A stretch of DNA of 64,000 bases from Meghimatium bilineatum (Eukaryota > Mollusca > Gastropoda > Stylommatophora > Philomycidae). The notes beneath the pieces are model-generated. The model saw only the letters and a program-made list of their open reading frames with translations, ran no database searches and had not been told where the DNA came from. Where the stretch lies: assembly GCA_034231615.1 (NCBI GenBank), contig CM067306.1, forward strand, positions 59,253,057 through 59,317,056. Reading direction: 5' to 3'. The stretch's first letter is position 1, and every line of letters starts with the position of its first letter. The position numbers were made by a program, and so were the translations under genes. Positions 54,426 through 64,000 of this stretch are shown here, one piece after another.

Positions 54426-55180
54426 AAGTCACATTCAATTTCCTTGTTAGGGGGGGGGGAGGTTAACCCCAAGCTCTCCCCACCCCAATCTACAAGCTTA
54501 ATAGATAACAAGCGTTGAACTGACGAGAGAGAGGGTGGTGGAGAAAGGGAGTGAAAGAGGGATAGAGAAATGTGGAATAGGGAGAGAGAAAGAGGGATAA
54601 AGGATAGTGACTCACTAAAATTAATCGCGAGCCGCCATGAAGCCATCAGTAAGGGAGAGGGGATTTACTTTTATAAAATAACGGCTATTTTCATCTTTTC
54701 GTAGGCAATTCTGTCATTCTCGTGAAATTTTGGCGAGCCTTTTGTGACATTTGGGGAGGGGATACCCGATTTTGGGCTTTCTCCCTAGTACTAAATGTCA
54801 TTTTTTAAATTCCAAATCATCCTCCCAAATATCGAGAGCTTGTTCAGTGGCAATCCTGTAATCCTTTATAAAATATTTGTGGGAAACACAATATTCTACT
54901 AATAGGCAACTTTCCGTCCTTCCAGGCTATAGTATTATTGCGGTTTTATAAGAAATATAAATGTTGTTTTATGATATCCATGACCATAATTTGTGTGACA
55001 TACAGGTCGTTTTTTTGGTAAGGGGAAGGGGCGGTGTTTACCTAAAAATAACCCAAGGTTGTTCGTAATTTTCTTACGTATTTCCTGCCGTTTTTGTGTG
55101 AATTTTTATGAATCTTTTTTATGAGAACCGTCGACATGGGGATGGGAGAAGAGTGTACGTTTTTTGGCTCTGTTCCTAGT
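54426..55180. other. No recognised gene; GA-rich patch
   Basis: gagagagagggtggtggaga-type purine run at 54523-54600. G-runs and 'ttttggtaaggggaaggggc' occur near 55014. Otherwise unique. Confidence 0.4.
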
Positions 55181-55440
55181 TCTGTCATGATACAAATCAT
55201 GTATCATATTGACTGGAATAACTTGATACAAGTCATGTATCATCTTGATTGGAATAACTTGATACAAATCATCTGTTATCTTGACTGGAATGACTTGATA
55301 CAAATCATGTATCATCTTGACTGGAATGACTTGATACAAATCATGTATCATCTTGACTGGAATAACATGATACAAATCATCTGTCATCTTGACTGGAATG
55401 ACTTGAAAAGAATCATATATCATCTTGACTGGAATGATTT
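55181..55440. repeat. 36-bp satellite, about 7 units
   Basis: cttgatacaaatcatgtatc + atcttgactggaataa. Period divisible by three, giving LIQIMYHLDWND-type open frames on the plus strand. Not a gene. Confidence 0.93.
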
Positions 55441-55720
55441 AGAAATCAATCGAATAACATCTGGTTTTACAGCGAAACAACTCTTAAAGCCGAACACAAA
55501 AATGATCAAGATATATGAGGTGATGTCCATAAGTTACATCAATAATTATACGCTAATCTTTTATAAGAATTCAGTGAACCTTCCCCCTCCCCTCCCCCCC
55601 CCTTCCCCCCCCCCCATATTTTACACCTTTTTCACTTCACCCAGCTTAATTATGTCAAGAAGAAAAACGAAAAATTATGTGTGACTTTTTTTAGAAATCC
55701 TTTCTTTCGAAAATTTTTTT
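55441..55720. other. C-rich run and unrecognised sequence
   Basis: Poly-C stretches at 55580-55614. Nothing else noted. Confidence 0.4.
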
Positions 55721-55724
55721 ATTC

Positions 55725-56015
55725 AAACCATTTAATAGGTGTAAAACAATTTAACTGGTGTATAATAAATAATTTTATTGGTGTATTCTTCTTCAGCGTT
55801 CATTCTCAAACTCCTGCTGAATTCTCTTGTAGTGGACCATGGTCCTACTAGATTTCCAGCAGTATGTAGTCCAGAGAATGGAAATGCGTTATGTCGCCGT
55901 TTTATTTGCGCCAATGGCCCAACACATCCGTCTTCGGCAGAATTATTGGTGTATAACAAACAATTTAATTGATGTATAGCAAATAATTTTGCTGGTGTAT
56001 AACAAACAATTTTGT
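55725..56015. repeat. About 25-bp AT-rich repeat, split by SINE-B
   Basis: aacaatttaattggtgtata-type units on both sides of the SINE-B insertion. Confidence 0.8.
55786..55942 (-). mobile_element. SINE-B, full-length copy with 11-bp target duplication
   Basis: 157 bp, ttcttcttcagcgttcattc ... acatccgtcttcggcaga. Flanked by ttattggtgta at 55775-55785 and 55943-55953. The host is itself a tandem repeat, so part of the flanking match could be repeat periodicity. Confidence 0.88.
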
Positions 56016-56084
56016 TGACGTCAACATTTGTCAAACACTACCCCCCCCCTCATCCAATCGTCCGACATGTATATATATATATCA

Positions 56085-56262
56085 GTGCCATCTATGGCAT
56101 GCTGTCTGTTGGTAGTCTGGAAGCGTGTGAAAATCACTTGATCTTTTGTCTTTTGATGTGTTCCAATGCTGGTATTGTTTTGGTTATTTGTCTGATGTTA
56201 TCGTTTCTAATTCTATCTCTTAATGACAATATTCTTCGTAGACACGTCATTTCTGCTGACAC
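56085..56262 (-). pseudogene. LINE fragment, relative of 38115-38715
   Basis: The reverse complement follows the coding text for RILSLRDRIRNDNIRQ...HIKRQ...PTDS (ctatggcatgctgtctgttg, tttgatgtgttccaatgctg). Only about 180 bp remain. Confidence 0.78.
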
Positions 56263-56264
56263 TA

Positions 56265-56335
56265 TTTATCTTTGAACCCTGGACCTCTTGAATTCAAAGT
56301 GAACGAACTAGTAGTCACTAAGATTCTGTCTCTTC
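56265..56335 (-). repeat. tRNA-like relic, relative of 20224-20299
   Basis: tttgaaccctggacctcttg + aattcaaagtgaacgaactagtagtcactaag parallels ttcgaacccgtgacctcttgaacacaaggcgaac in the other copy. The B box is degenerate. Confidence 0.45.
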
Positions 56336-56367
56336 TCATCATTGTCACACAGATATGAAAAAAAATA

Positions 56368-56795
56368 TTTAATTAATCTATCAGTTAATCAATCAGTTAA
56401 TCAATCAGTTAATCAATCAGTTAATTAATCAGTTAATCAATCAGTTAATTAATCAGTTAATTAATCAGTTAATCAATCAGTTAATCAATCAGTTAATCAA
56501 TCAGTTAATTAATCAGTTAATCAATCAGTTAATTAATCAGTTAATTAATCAGTTAATCAATCAGTTAATCAATCAGTTAATTAATCAGTTAATCAATCAG
56601 TTAATTAATCAGTTAATTAATCAGTTAATCAATCAGTTAATCAATCAGTTAATTAATCAGTTAATCAATAAGTTAATCAATCAGTTAATTAATCAGTTAA
56701 TCAATCAGTTAATTAATCAGTTAATTAATCAGTTAATCAATCAGTTAATCAATCAGTTAATCAATCAGTTAATTAATCAGTTAATCAATAATCAA
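56368..56795. repeat. 12-bp satellite with C/T higher-order pattern
   Basis: About 34 units of aatcaatcagtt or aattaatcagtt. The order of the C- and T-type units is not random: blocks of CTCTTCC recur several times, giving a higher-order period of about 84-96 bp. Confidence 0.93.
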
Positions 56796-56999
56796 GTGTT
56801 ATAACATTGTGATCATTTTTTTTTCAGAATGTCTCGTCTCTTGTCTTGTTCAATTGATAATACTATTTCCCGATGCGCTACCAACAGCTAATCCAGCACT
56901 TTCTTCAGACTTCTATTCCTCTTCTTCCCTTGATCTGTCCAGTGGTTGTTTAAATGTTCAAGTTAACGGGGGGAAAATACCAGAAGTACACTTAAATAA
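56796..56999. other. Unrecognised sequence
   Basis: Start of a 156-codon open frame (56809-57279) that runs into the next element. No domain was recognised. Confidence 0.35.
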
Positions 57000-57270
57000 A
57001 GGATCATCATCTTTCATCAAACTACACTCCTCCCAACACCTCTCTGTCCATCCCCTTACTAATTCTCATATTTCACCCGGACACGCTTGTTGTTATGCAT
57101 TCATTTCTACATGTGGCATTTTTATGTTTGTATGTTATGTGCGTATCTTGAAAAAGGCCTATTGGTCCGAAACGTCGATTTTGTCCTGTGTATTTTCATT
57201 TGAATTATTATATTCTGTTTTTTTTTGTGTGTTGTGTATACCACATGCACATATAATTCATGTAAACATC
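57000..57270 (+). mobile_element. Unclassified element with gaaacgtcg hairpin motif
   Basis: cttgaaaaaggcctattggt + ccgaaacgtcg at 57148-57178 forms a small hairpin (ggcc-tatt-ggtcc) before gaaac. Related to the minus-strand copy at 24775-25085. Confidence 0.5.
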
Positions 57271-57984
57271 CGTCAGTGATAGTGCGTTAGTCGTCATCAA
57301 GTAGAACTCCATTACCTGTCTTCCACGTGAGTATTATTACTAATTCTTTGTAAATTCGTTTTCTTAGCCAAATTTGCTTCCAGATTTTACCTGCCGTTCA
57401 GAGAATCCTGCGAGTATGCGATCTTCTTTATACAGATCTACAATTATTTCTGAAACTGACGCCGTCTGGAGGTGGACAGCTCGATAACTGAAGGTAATCT
57501 TCTTTAGAAATTACACCCTACAGACATGACTGACTGCATCGCGCTTTGAAACGCTGATAGCTCCTCCCACTTGATGATCTCACTCCAAGAACAGCCAATC
57601 AGAGATCTAAAGAAATATGTCCATCGATTTAGGTGACTGCTTAATTGATTTGTTATCACTGAAAGGGGGCGTTCCTTCCAAAGAATGAAAGAAGGTTGTG
57701 ATAAGAATGAGGATTTATTAGAATCAGATTTCAGTAGGACATAATGACCTAGGGTTAACATATGACGTGGAATAGAACATTGCACAACTTTATGGACACA
57801 ATGACGTTGGTAGCATGTCCTATTAAGGACAGTGTTAGCTATACACAGGATATTTCGTTATAAGTGATTGTTCAAGAAAAAATTGAAAACACAGTAATTA
57901 AGGTTAATGAAGTTAAACACTAATAGATAAAGTCAATAGATCAAGTAATGAATATGGACTGGATATAATATCAACAAAAAAAAC
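57271..57984. other. No recognised gene
   Basis: Unique sequence. Minus-strand open frame at 57785-57504 shows no recognisable motif. Confidence 0.4.
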
Positions 57985-58265
57985 CCATGATAATCAGCAA
58001 AAGCACAGAAGAACAAGAGTCAATAATAAACATACATGGAGAGAAACTACAACAAGTAAAAACATTATCAATATCTTGGACACATAGTCACAAATTATTG
58101 CAGATGTGAAACAGAAGTTAAAAGGAGAATAGGAATGGCTAATTTCTTCAATGACATAAGGAAAATAGTAACATCTAAACAAATTACAAACAAGTTAAAA
58201 ATGATAATTAATGTATGGCTCAGAAATATGGACACTAAATAAAGAATTAGAAGACATAATTGATG
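57985..58265 (+). pseudogene. LINE RT fragment, YADD-type family
   Basis: Broken frames with INIHGEKLQQVKT-like text, then tcttggacacatagtcacaa and YGSEIWTLNKEL. Collinear with 3720-3965. No palm. Confidence 0.72.
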
Positions 58266-58275
58266 CCTTGAGATG

Positions 58276-58312
58276 CAGTGGCGTAGCGTGGGTCAATGGC
58301 ACCCGGGGAGGA
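58276..58312. mobile_element. DNA-transposon-like end 'cagtggcgtagcgtgggt'
   Basis: cagtggcgtagcgtgggtca + atggcacccgggg has the form of a TIR end common in non-autonomous DNA elements. No partner end was found; the purine-rich arrays begin just beyond it. Confidence 0.35.
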
Positions 58313-58329
58313 ATTATACTTTTGGATGG

Positions 58330-59290
58330 AGTACAAAAACAAGAGGAAGCCGTAGAAGGAAGAGAAGAGACAGAAGTAGAAACAGAAGTAGAAGAAGAAC
58401 TTGAAAGAGAAACAGAAGTAGAAGAAGAAAAAGAGAAACAGAAGTAGACGAAGAAAAAGAGAAACAGAAGTAGAAGAAGAAAAAGAGAAACAGAAGTAGA
58501 AGAAATGGCAGAAGAAATAGAAGATCCCACGAAAATTAAGTAGAAAACAAGAAGAAGATTTAATAGAAAAAGCATAAGATGCAAAAGTAAATGAAAGAAG
58601 AAATAGACAGAAATAAAAAAATAAGTAAGAAAAAATGAAAAGTAGAAGGAAAATACAAAATAACTGAAGGTAAAAAACAGAAGCAGGCGTACAAGAATGA
58701 GAAGATGTAGAGTAAGCAAACAATAAGCAGACGACAAAGAAGAAGAACCAGATGTGGCAGAATGAGAAGAATAAACACATGTAGAGAAAATAGAAGAAAA
58801 AAACAGAAGTAGAAGAAAGAGAAAAAACAGAAGTAGAAGAAAGAGAGAAAACGGAACAGAAGTAGAAGAAAGAGAAAAAAAACAGAAGTAGAAGAAAGAG
58901 AAAAAAACAGATGTAGAAGAAAGAGAAAAAAACAGAAGTAGAAGAAAGAGAAAAACAGAAGCAGAAGGAATAGAAGAAGTAGAAATAGTAGAAAGAGAAG
59001 TCGACGCAGAAGTAGAGGAAAGAGAAGCAGAAGTAGATGAAGATCAAGAAAGAGTAGAAGGAAAAGAGAGAGGTGAAGACATGAGAGAGAAGAAGAAGCA
59101 AAAGTAGAGGACGAGAAGATGAAATAGAAATATGAGAAGATAAAGTAGTAAAAGAAGGAAGAGAAGACTAAGAAAAAGAAACAAACAAAAAGATTAAGTA
59201 GAAGTAGAAGAAATAGAAGATGAAGTACAAATAGATGGAATAGACGGATGAAGTAGACATACAAGAAGATGAACTAGAAGCAGAAGAGAA
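58330..59290. repeat. Purine-rich irregular repeat, 'agaagtagaagaaagagaaa'
   Basis: Loose repetition of 12-33-bp units on a polypurine strand. Minus-strand open frames (poly Ser/Phe/Leu) are artefacts. Confidence 0.9.
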
Positions 59291-59885
59291 GACAAAGTAG
59301 AAGGAAGATAAGATTAAGCAGAAGTAGAAGGAAGATAAGATTAAGCAGAAGTAGAAGGAAGATAAGATTAAGCAGAAGTAGAAGGAAATAAGATTAAGCA
59401 GAAGTAGAAGGAAGATAAGATTAAGCAGAAGTAGAAGGAAGATAAGATTAAGCAGAAGTAGAAGGAAGATAAGATTAAGCAGAAGTAGAAGGAAGATAAG
59501 ATTAAGCAGAAGTAGAAGGAAAATAAGATTAAGCAGAAGTAGAAGGAAGATAAGATTAAGCAGAAGTAGAAGGAAGATAAGATCAAGCAGAAGTAGAAGA
59601 AAGATAAGATTAAGCAGAAGTAGAAGGAAGATAAGATTAAGCAGAAGTAGAAGGAAGATAAGATTAAGCAGAAGTAGAAGGAAAATAAGATTAAGCAGAA
59701 GTAGAAGGAAGATAAGATTAAGCAGAAGTAGAAGGAAGATAAGATTAAGCAAAAGTAGAAGGAAGATACGATTAAGCAGAAGTATAAGGAATATACAATA
59801 AAGTAGAAGTAGAAGGAAGAAAAGATTAAGCAGAAGTAGAAGGAAGATAAGATTAAGCAGAAGTAGAAGGAAGATAAGATAAGAA
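59291..59885. repeat. 27-bp purine-rich satellite, about 22 units
   Basis: ttaagcagaagtagaaggaa + gataaga. Highly uniform, with occasional aaataaga units. Minus-strand LIFLLLLLN and SSFYFCLIL frames are artefacts. Confidence 0.95.
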
Positions 59886-59889
59886 AAGT

Positions 59890-60131
59890 ATAACAACACT
59901 GTTTACCTTTCATGCATGTTGTAAAAGGCAACTAAGGAGGATATGGGATGGAGTTGGCTGTCCCATATAGGGCCAGTGACCCTAAAATATGCTGAAGTCG
60001 GATGTGTCAGGCCGAAAGGCGAAGATATAGCAGCAATGCTGTAAACCATGACACAACTCATTCCTTTCTCCGGACTACATCCTGCTGAGCTGCAGGAGTT
60101 TGAGAAGGAACGCAGAAGAAGAAGAAGAAGT
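59890..60131 (+). mobile_element. SINE-A copy inside the purine arrays
   Basis: gtataacaacactgtttacc ... ggagttggctgtcccatata + ggg ... gaaggaacgcagaagaagaa. The first ~35 bp are missing. Its (gaa)n tail grades into the following purine-rich repeat. Confidence 0.88.
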
Positions 60132-60790
60132 AAGAATAAACGAAGTAAAATTAGAAGGAGAGCGAGGAAAAGACGAAGCGGAGGGAAGAGAAGATGACAA
60201 AGAAGTAGAAGGAAGGGAAGACGAAGAAGTAGTTAAAGTAGTAGAAGGAAGAGAAGATGAAAAGAAGCAGAAGTACAAGAAGACGAAGTATAAATAGACG
60301 GTAAAGAAGATAAAGTAAAAAAAAAAAGAAAGGTAAAGAAGATGAAGTAAAAGTAGAAGGATGAGTAGATGAAGTAGAGGGAAAGAAAGAGAAGTCGAAG
60401 TTGAAGGAAGCGAATATGGAGTAGAAGTAAAATAAAGAGAAAGAAATCGAAGCGAAAGGAAGAGAAAATTAAGTAAACATCAAAGGATGATCATAAACAG
60501 AACTAGATGGATAACAAGAAAGAATTGAAGATGCAGAAGATGCAGGAGAAAAACAAGAAGAATCATTAAGAGAAAGAGAAGAGGAAATAGAAGCAGAAGA
60601 CAGAAGAAGACAAAGACGTAAACAAAAGAGAATAAGAAGTAAAAGAAGAGAACAAGAACAAGAAGAAACAAATTAAAGAAAAAGGAAGCAGAAGTAGATG
60701 AAAGAAGAAACAGAAAATGGAGAAGAAGAAACAGAAAATGGAGAAGATGAAACAGAAGATGAAACAGAAGATAGACGAAAATGAAACAGA
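60132..60790. repeat. Purine-rich irregular repeat
   Basis: gaagtagaaggaagagaaga-type units of variable period. Confidence 0.88.
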
Positions 60791-62563
60791 AGATTGAGAA
60801 GATGAAACAGAAGATGGATACGATGAAACAGAAGATAGACGAAAATGAAACAGAAGATTGAGAAGATGAAACAGAAGATGGATAAGATTAAACAGAAGAT
60901 TGAGAAGATGAAACAGAAGATTGAGAAGATGAAACAGAAGATGGATACGATGAAACAGAATATTGAGAAGATAAAACAGAAGATGGATACGATGAAACAG
61001 AAGATTGAGAAGATGAAACAGAAGATTGAGAAGATGAAACAGAAGATTGAGAAGATGAAACAGAAGATGGATACGATGAAACAGAATATTGAGAAGATGA
61101 AACAGAAGATGGATACGATGAAACAGAAGATTGAGAAGATGAAACAGCAGATTGAGAAGATGAAACAGAAGATTGAGAAGATGAAACAGAAGATGGAGAA
61201 GATGAAACAGAAGATGGATAAGATGAAACAGAGGATTGAGAAGATGAAACAGAAGATGGATACGATGAAACAGAAGATTGAGAAGATGAAACAGAATATT
61301 GAGAAGATGAAACAGAAGATTGAGAAGATGAAACAGAATATTGAGAAGATGAAACAGAAGATTGAGAAGATGAAACAGAAGATTGAGAAGATGAAACAGA
61401 ATATTGAGATGAAACAGAAGATTGAGAAGATGAAACAGAAGATGGATAAGATGAAACAGAAGATTGAGAAGATGAAACAGAAGATGGATAAGATGAAACA
61501 GAAGATTGAGAAGATGAAACAAAAGATTGAGAAGATGAAACAGAAGATTGAGAAGATGAAACAGAAGATTGAGAAGATGAAACAGAAGATGGAGAAGATG
61601 AAACAGAAGATGGAGAAGATGAAACAGAAGATGGATAAGATTAAACAGAAGATTGAGAAGATGAAACAGAAGATTGAGAAGATGAAACAGAAGATGGATA
61701 CGATGAAACAGAATATTTAGAAGATAAAACAGAAGATGGATACGATGAAACAGAAGATTGAGAAGATGAAACAGAAGATTGAGAAGATGAAACAGAAGAT
61801 TGAGAAGATGAAACAGAAGATGGATACGATGAAACAGAATATTGAGAAGATGAAACAGAAGATGGATACGATGAAACAGAAGATTGAGAAGATGAAACAG
61901 CAGATTGAGAAGATGAAACAGAAGATTGAGAAGATGAAACAGAAGATGGAGAAGATGAAACAGAAGATGGATAAGATGAAACAGAGGATTGAGAAGATGA
62001 AACAGAAGATGGATACGATGAAACAAAAGATTGAGAAGATGAAACAGAATATTGAGAAGATGAAACAGAAGATTGAGAAGATGAAACAGAATATTGAGAA
62101 GAAGAAACAGAAGATTGAGAAGATGAAACAGAAGATTGAGAAGATGAAACAGAATATTGAGATGAAACAGAAGATTGAGAAGATGAAACAGAAGATGGAT
62201 AAGATGAAACAGAAGATTGAGAAGATGAAACAGAAGATGGATAAGATGAAACAGAAGATTGAGAAGATGAAACAAAAGATTGAGAAGATGAAACAGAAGA
62301 TTGAGAAGATGAAACAGAAGATTGAGAAGATGAAACAGAAGATGGAGAAGATGAAACAGAAGATGGAGAAGATGAAACAGAAGATGGATAAGATGAAACA
62401 GAAGATTGAGAAGATGAAACAGAAGATTGAGAAGATGAAACAGAAGATTGAGAAGATGAAACAGAAGATTGAGAAGATGAAACAGAAGATGGAGAAGATG
62501 AAACAGAAGATGGATAAGATGAAACAGAATATTGAGAAGATGAAACAGAAGATGGAGAAGATG
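60791..62563. repeat. 21-bp satellite with 753-bp higher-order duplication
   Basis: Unit atgaaacagaagattgagaa + g, with attgag, atggag, atggataag and atggatacg variants. The variants recur in the same order 753 bp apart: cagcag 61145/61898, gaggattg 61231/61984, the shortened atattgagatg 61401/62154, gattaaac about 60886/61639. The two copies span about 60855-61607 and 61608-62360. Frames of 285-569 codons on both strands (MKQKIEK, FCFIFSI, SSVSSSQ) are artefacts. Confidence 0.95.
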
Positions 62564-63640
62564 TTTGTTTGTTTTGCGTTCGCTCCATTGTAGCCAGCAC
62601 GGATATCCGTGCGATTTCTGCCGGGAGCGTGATTACGTTGTGCCACCGTTATGCGCCTTGTAGGCCTAGCACATCCGATTTCGGCATGCCTTGACAATTC
62701 GGGTGGGCTACCCTAGCCTGTGACAGCCTTCCTATCTGTCGCCAGACGGTGAATGTGTACTGACTCTATGCCGAGACGGTTTGTCTTTCACGTCTGTCCT
62801 GCACGAGGCGTTCCGCAGTCAGTGAACATGCCTCGTGTAATTAGACGTATTGTGCCCGTGCTCATCGGGTACTAAACCTTTTCTCGTCCTCAAGCCTGGT
62901 TCCGGTTTAGGAAGAACTTGACAGAAAAGTTGGGCTCGGGCTCGTTCGTCCTCTTAGCCGAAGCGTTATTCACCAACTTCGTGAGCCCCTCGTCCAGGTC
63001 TGAATCTGTACACATATTTAGGAACGTTAGGAACTTTTGCTTTGTTTTAGAGCTGAACAGTGCTTGTCACCTCGGACTGCTATGCCTGTGCCCATCGGGT
63101 ACTGAATCTTTTCTCTCCTTAGCACGCTTCTGGTATAGGAAAGACTCGACAGTAGAGTTGGGCCCAGGCTGGGATCACAGTAACTAGAATGTGTCTCGAG
63201 CAAACAATGCTTTAGTTCCACTTTCATCGAACCGTCTTCCATGCTTTCTACACATGACGCTGCCCTCTAGCGCTGTGCATCTTTCTCAGTGTACTCATTG
63301 TGCTTTTATTTTTTTATTGGAACATCTACCTGCTTCGTACCGACTACATTGGCCGCCCTCCAATGCTTCAACCAGACTTTCTAGCTTCACTGTGTGTCGA
63401 CAGTGTTGCTGCATGTGTTGGCACAGAGGTGTCGGAGTTATTAACTGTCTTTTTGCAGTCAAATCTCATTACATCTGTTACCTCCACATTCTCGGACACG
63501 ATCCCCAAAAGGTTTAGCCAGAACCAACATTAGCTGCTGTATTTCTGTTACCAGGGTGCGCCACGAGGAGGCACTTTTGGGATCTTGGTTATCTGCTAAC
63601 CCTGGGTCCGCCAAGAGCAATGCGTTCCCTTTGTACCCCA
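62564..63640. mobile_element. 1.08-kb element inserted in the 21-bp satellite
   Basis: Single-copy-looking, CpG-richer sequence breaks the array. Its flanks are tggagaagatg (62553-62563) and ttgagaaaatg (63641-63651), an 11-bp near-duplication with two differences, and satellite text resumes. It has an internal ~240-bp direct repeat: cccgtgctcatcgggtacta...agaacttgacagaaaagttggg at 62850-62945 and cccatcgggtactgaatc...agactcgacagtagagttggg at 63089-63167. The start (tttgtttgttttgcgttcgc) and acatccgatttcggcatgcc (62666-62685) recall the SINE-A body. The distal part recurs at 1-460. No protein was recognised. Confidence 0.75.
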
Positions 63641-63651
63641 TTGAGAAAATG

Positions 63652-63692
63652 AAACAGAAGATGGAGAAGATGAAACAGAAGATGGAGAAGAT
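63652..63692. repeat. Right-hand remainder of the 21-bp satellite
   Basis: Two units of atgaaacagaagatggagaa + g. Confidence 0.9.
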
Positions 63693-64000
63693 GAAACAGT
63701 AGCAGAATGAGTGGGGAAAAATTAGTAGGAAAAGAAGAAACAGTAGCAGAATGAGTGGGGAAAAATTAGTAGGAATAGAAGAAACAGTAGCAGAATGAGT
63801 GGGGAAAAATTAGTAGGAAAAGAAGAAACAGTAGCAGAATGAGTGGGGAAAAATTAGTAGGAAAAGAAGAAACAGTAGCAGAATGAGTGGGGAAAAATTA
63901 GTAGGAAAAGAAGAAACAGTAGCAGAATGAGTGGGGAAAAATTAGTAGGAAAAGAAGAAACAGTAGCAGAAAGAGTGGGGAAAAATTAGTAGGAAAAGAA
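63693..64000. repeat. 44-bp satellite, seven units, continuing past the window
   Basis: gaaacagtagcagaatgagt + ggggaaaaattagtaggaaaagaa, nearly identical. It begins with the same gaaacag that ends the 21-bp unit. Confidence 0.95.

Noticed and set aside
53923..54466. Hydrophobic LAILFGYTI frame that looks like a multi-pass membrane protein
   Set aside because: 27-bp satellite, open in three registers including a hydrophilic one on the other strand.
55121..55684. 187-codon frame with LIQIMYHLDWND repeats
   Set aside because: 36-bp satellite; the non-repeat remainder has no motif.
56809..57279. 156-codon open frame as a gene
   Set aside because: Its C-terminal third is the translation of a repeat found also at 24.9 kb; no domain or transcript signal.
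58195..62697. Coiled-coil-like MKQKIEK frames and Leu/Phe/Ser-rich minus frames up to 569 codons
   Set aside because: Every frame follows the satellite unit; no non-repetitive coding flank, stops fall wherever the array is interrupted.

Overview
This is invertebrate-animal nuclear DNA. It is AT-rich, has spliceosomal introns, and is filled with non-LTR retrotransposon debris, SINEs, DNA transposons and long simple-sequence tracts. There is no prokaryotic gene organisation. The mix would fit a marine invertebrate such as a mollusc, but nothing here fixes the phylum.

One host gene is supported strongly. It lies on the minus strand at about 1964-10290, and its short coding exons are hard to see because of their size. 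Four exons (10162-10154, 9131-9031, 5153-5055, 2233-2146) join through canonical GT-AG junctions into a 98-residue Sec61 beta, the tail-anchored small subunit of the ER protein-conducting channel. A promoter-like region, strong start context and possible poly(A) signal accompany it. Intron 3 holds a 27-bp satellite. Intron 2 holds a decayed RTE-like LINE with later insertions. One of these carries an inverted copy of the end of exon 3, its splice donor and the start of intron 3, with 87 bp perfectly matched.

The only intact mobile-element gene is a Tc1/mariner/IS630-type transposase at 49895-51049. It sits between 36-bp perfect terminal inverted repeats (49270-49305 and 51627-51662). Its DDE triad has very wide spacing (83 residues between the second D and the E), and the frame continues upstream through an amber codon. 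A decayed relative lies at about 44685-46545.

Elsewhere: LINE fragments of at least five types (RTE-like; a YADD-bearing type; RNase H-bearing I-like; a type with a GATA tail; others). There are two SINE families (A, about 275 bp; B, about 155 bp) sharing a 3' end and (GAA)n tail, and a tRNA-derived SINE family (E) with a conserved tail. There are also a hAT-like MITE with 8-bp target duplications, another MITE pair, a Tc1 remnant, and many minisatellites. From 58.3 kb to the right edge almost everything is purine-rich tandem repeat. This includes a 21-bp satellite with a 753-bp higher-order duplication, broken by a 1.08-kb element that has a partial relative at the left edge.

Several independent insertions (SINE-A, SINE-B, RTE tails) are flanked by direct repeats of exactly 11 bp. 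Most long open frames in the window are translations of tandem repeats whose period is a multiple of three and are not genes. No rRNA gene, functional tRNA gene or CRISPR array was seen.
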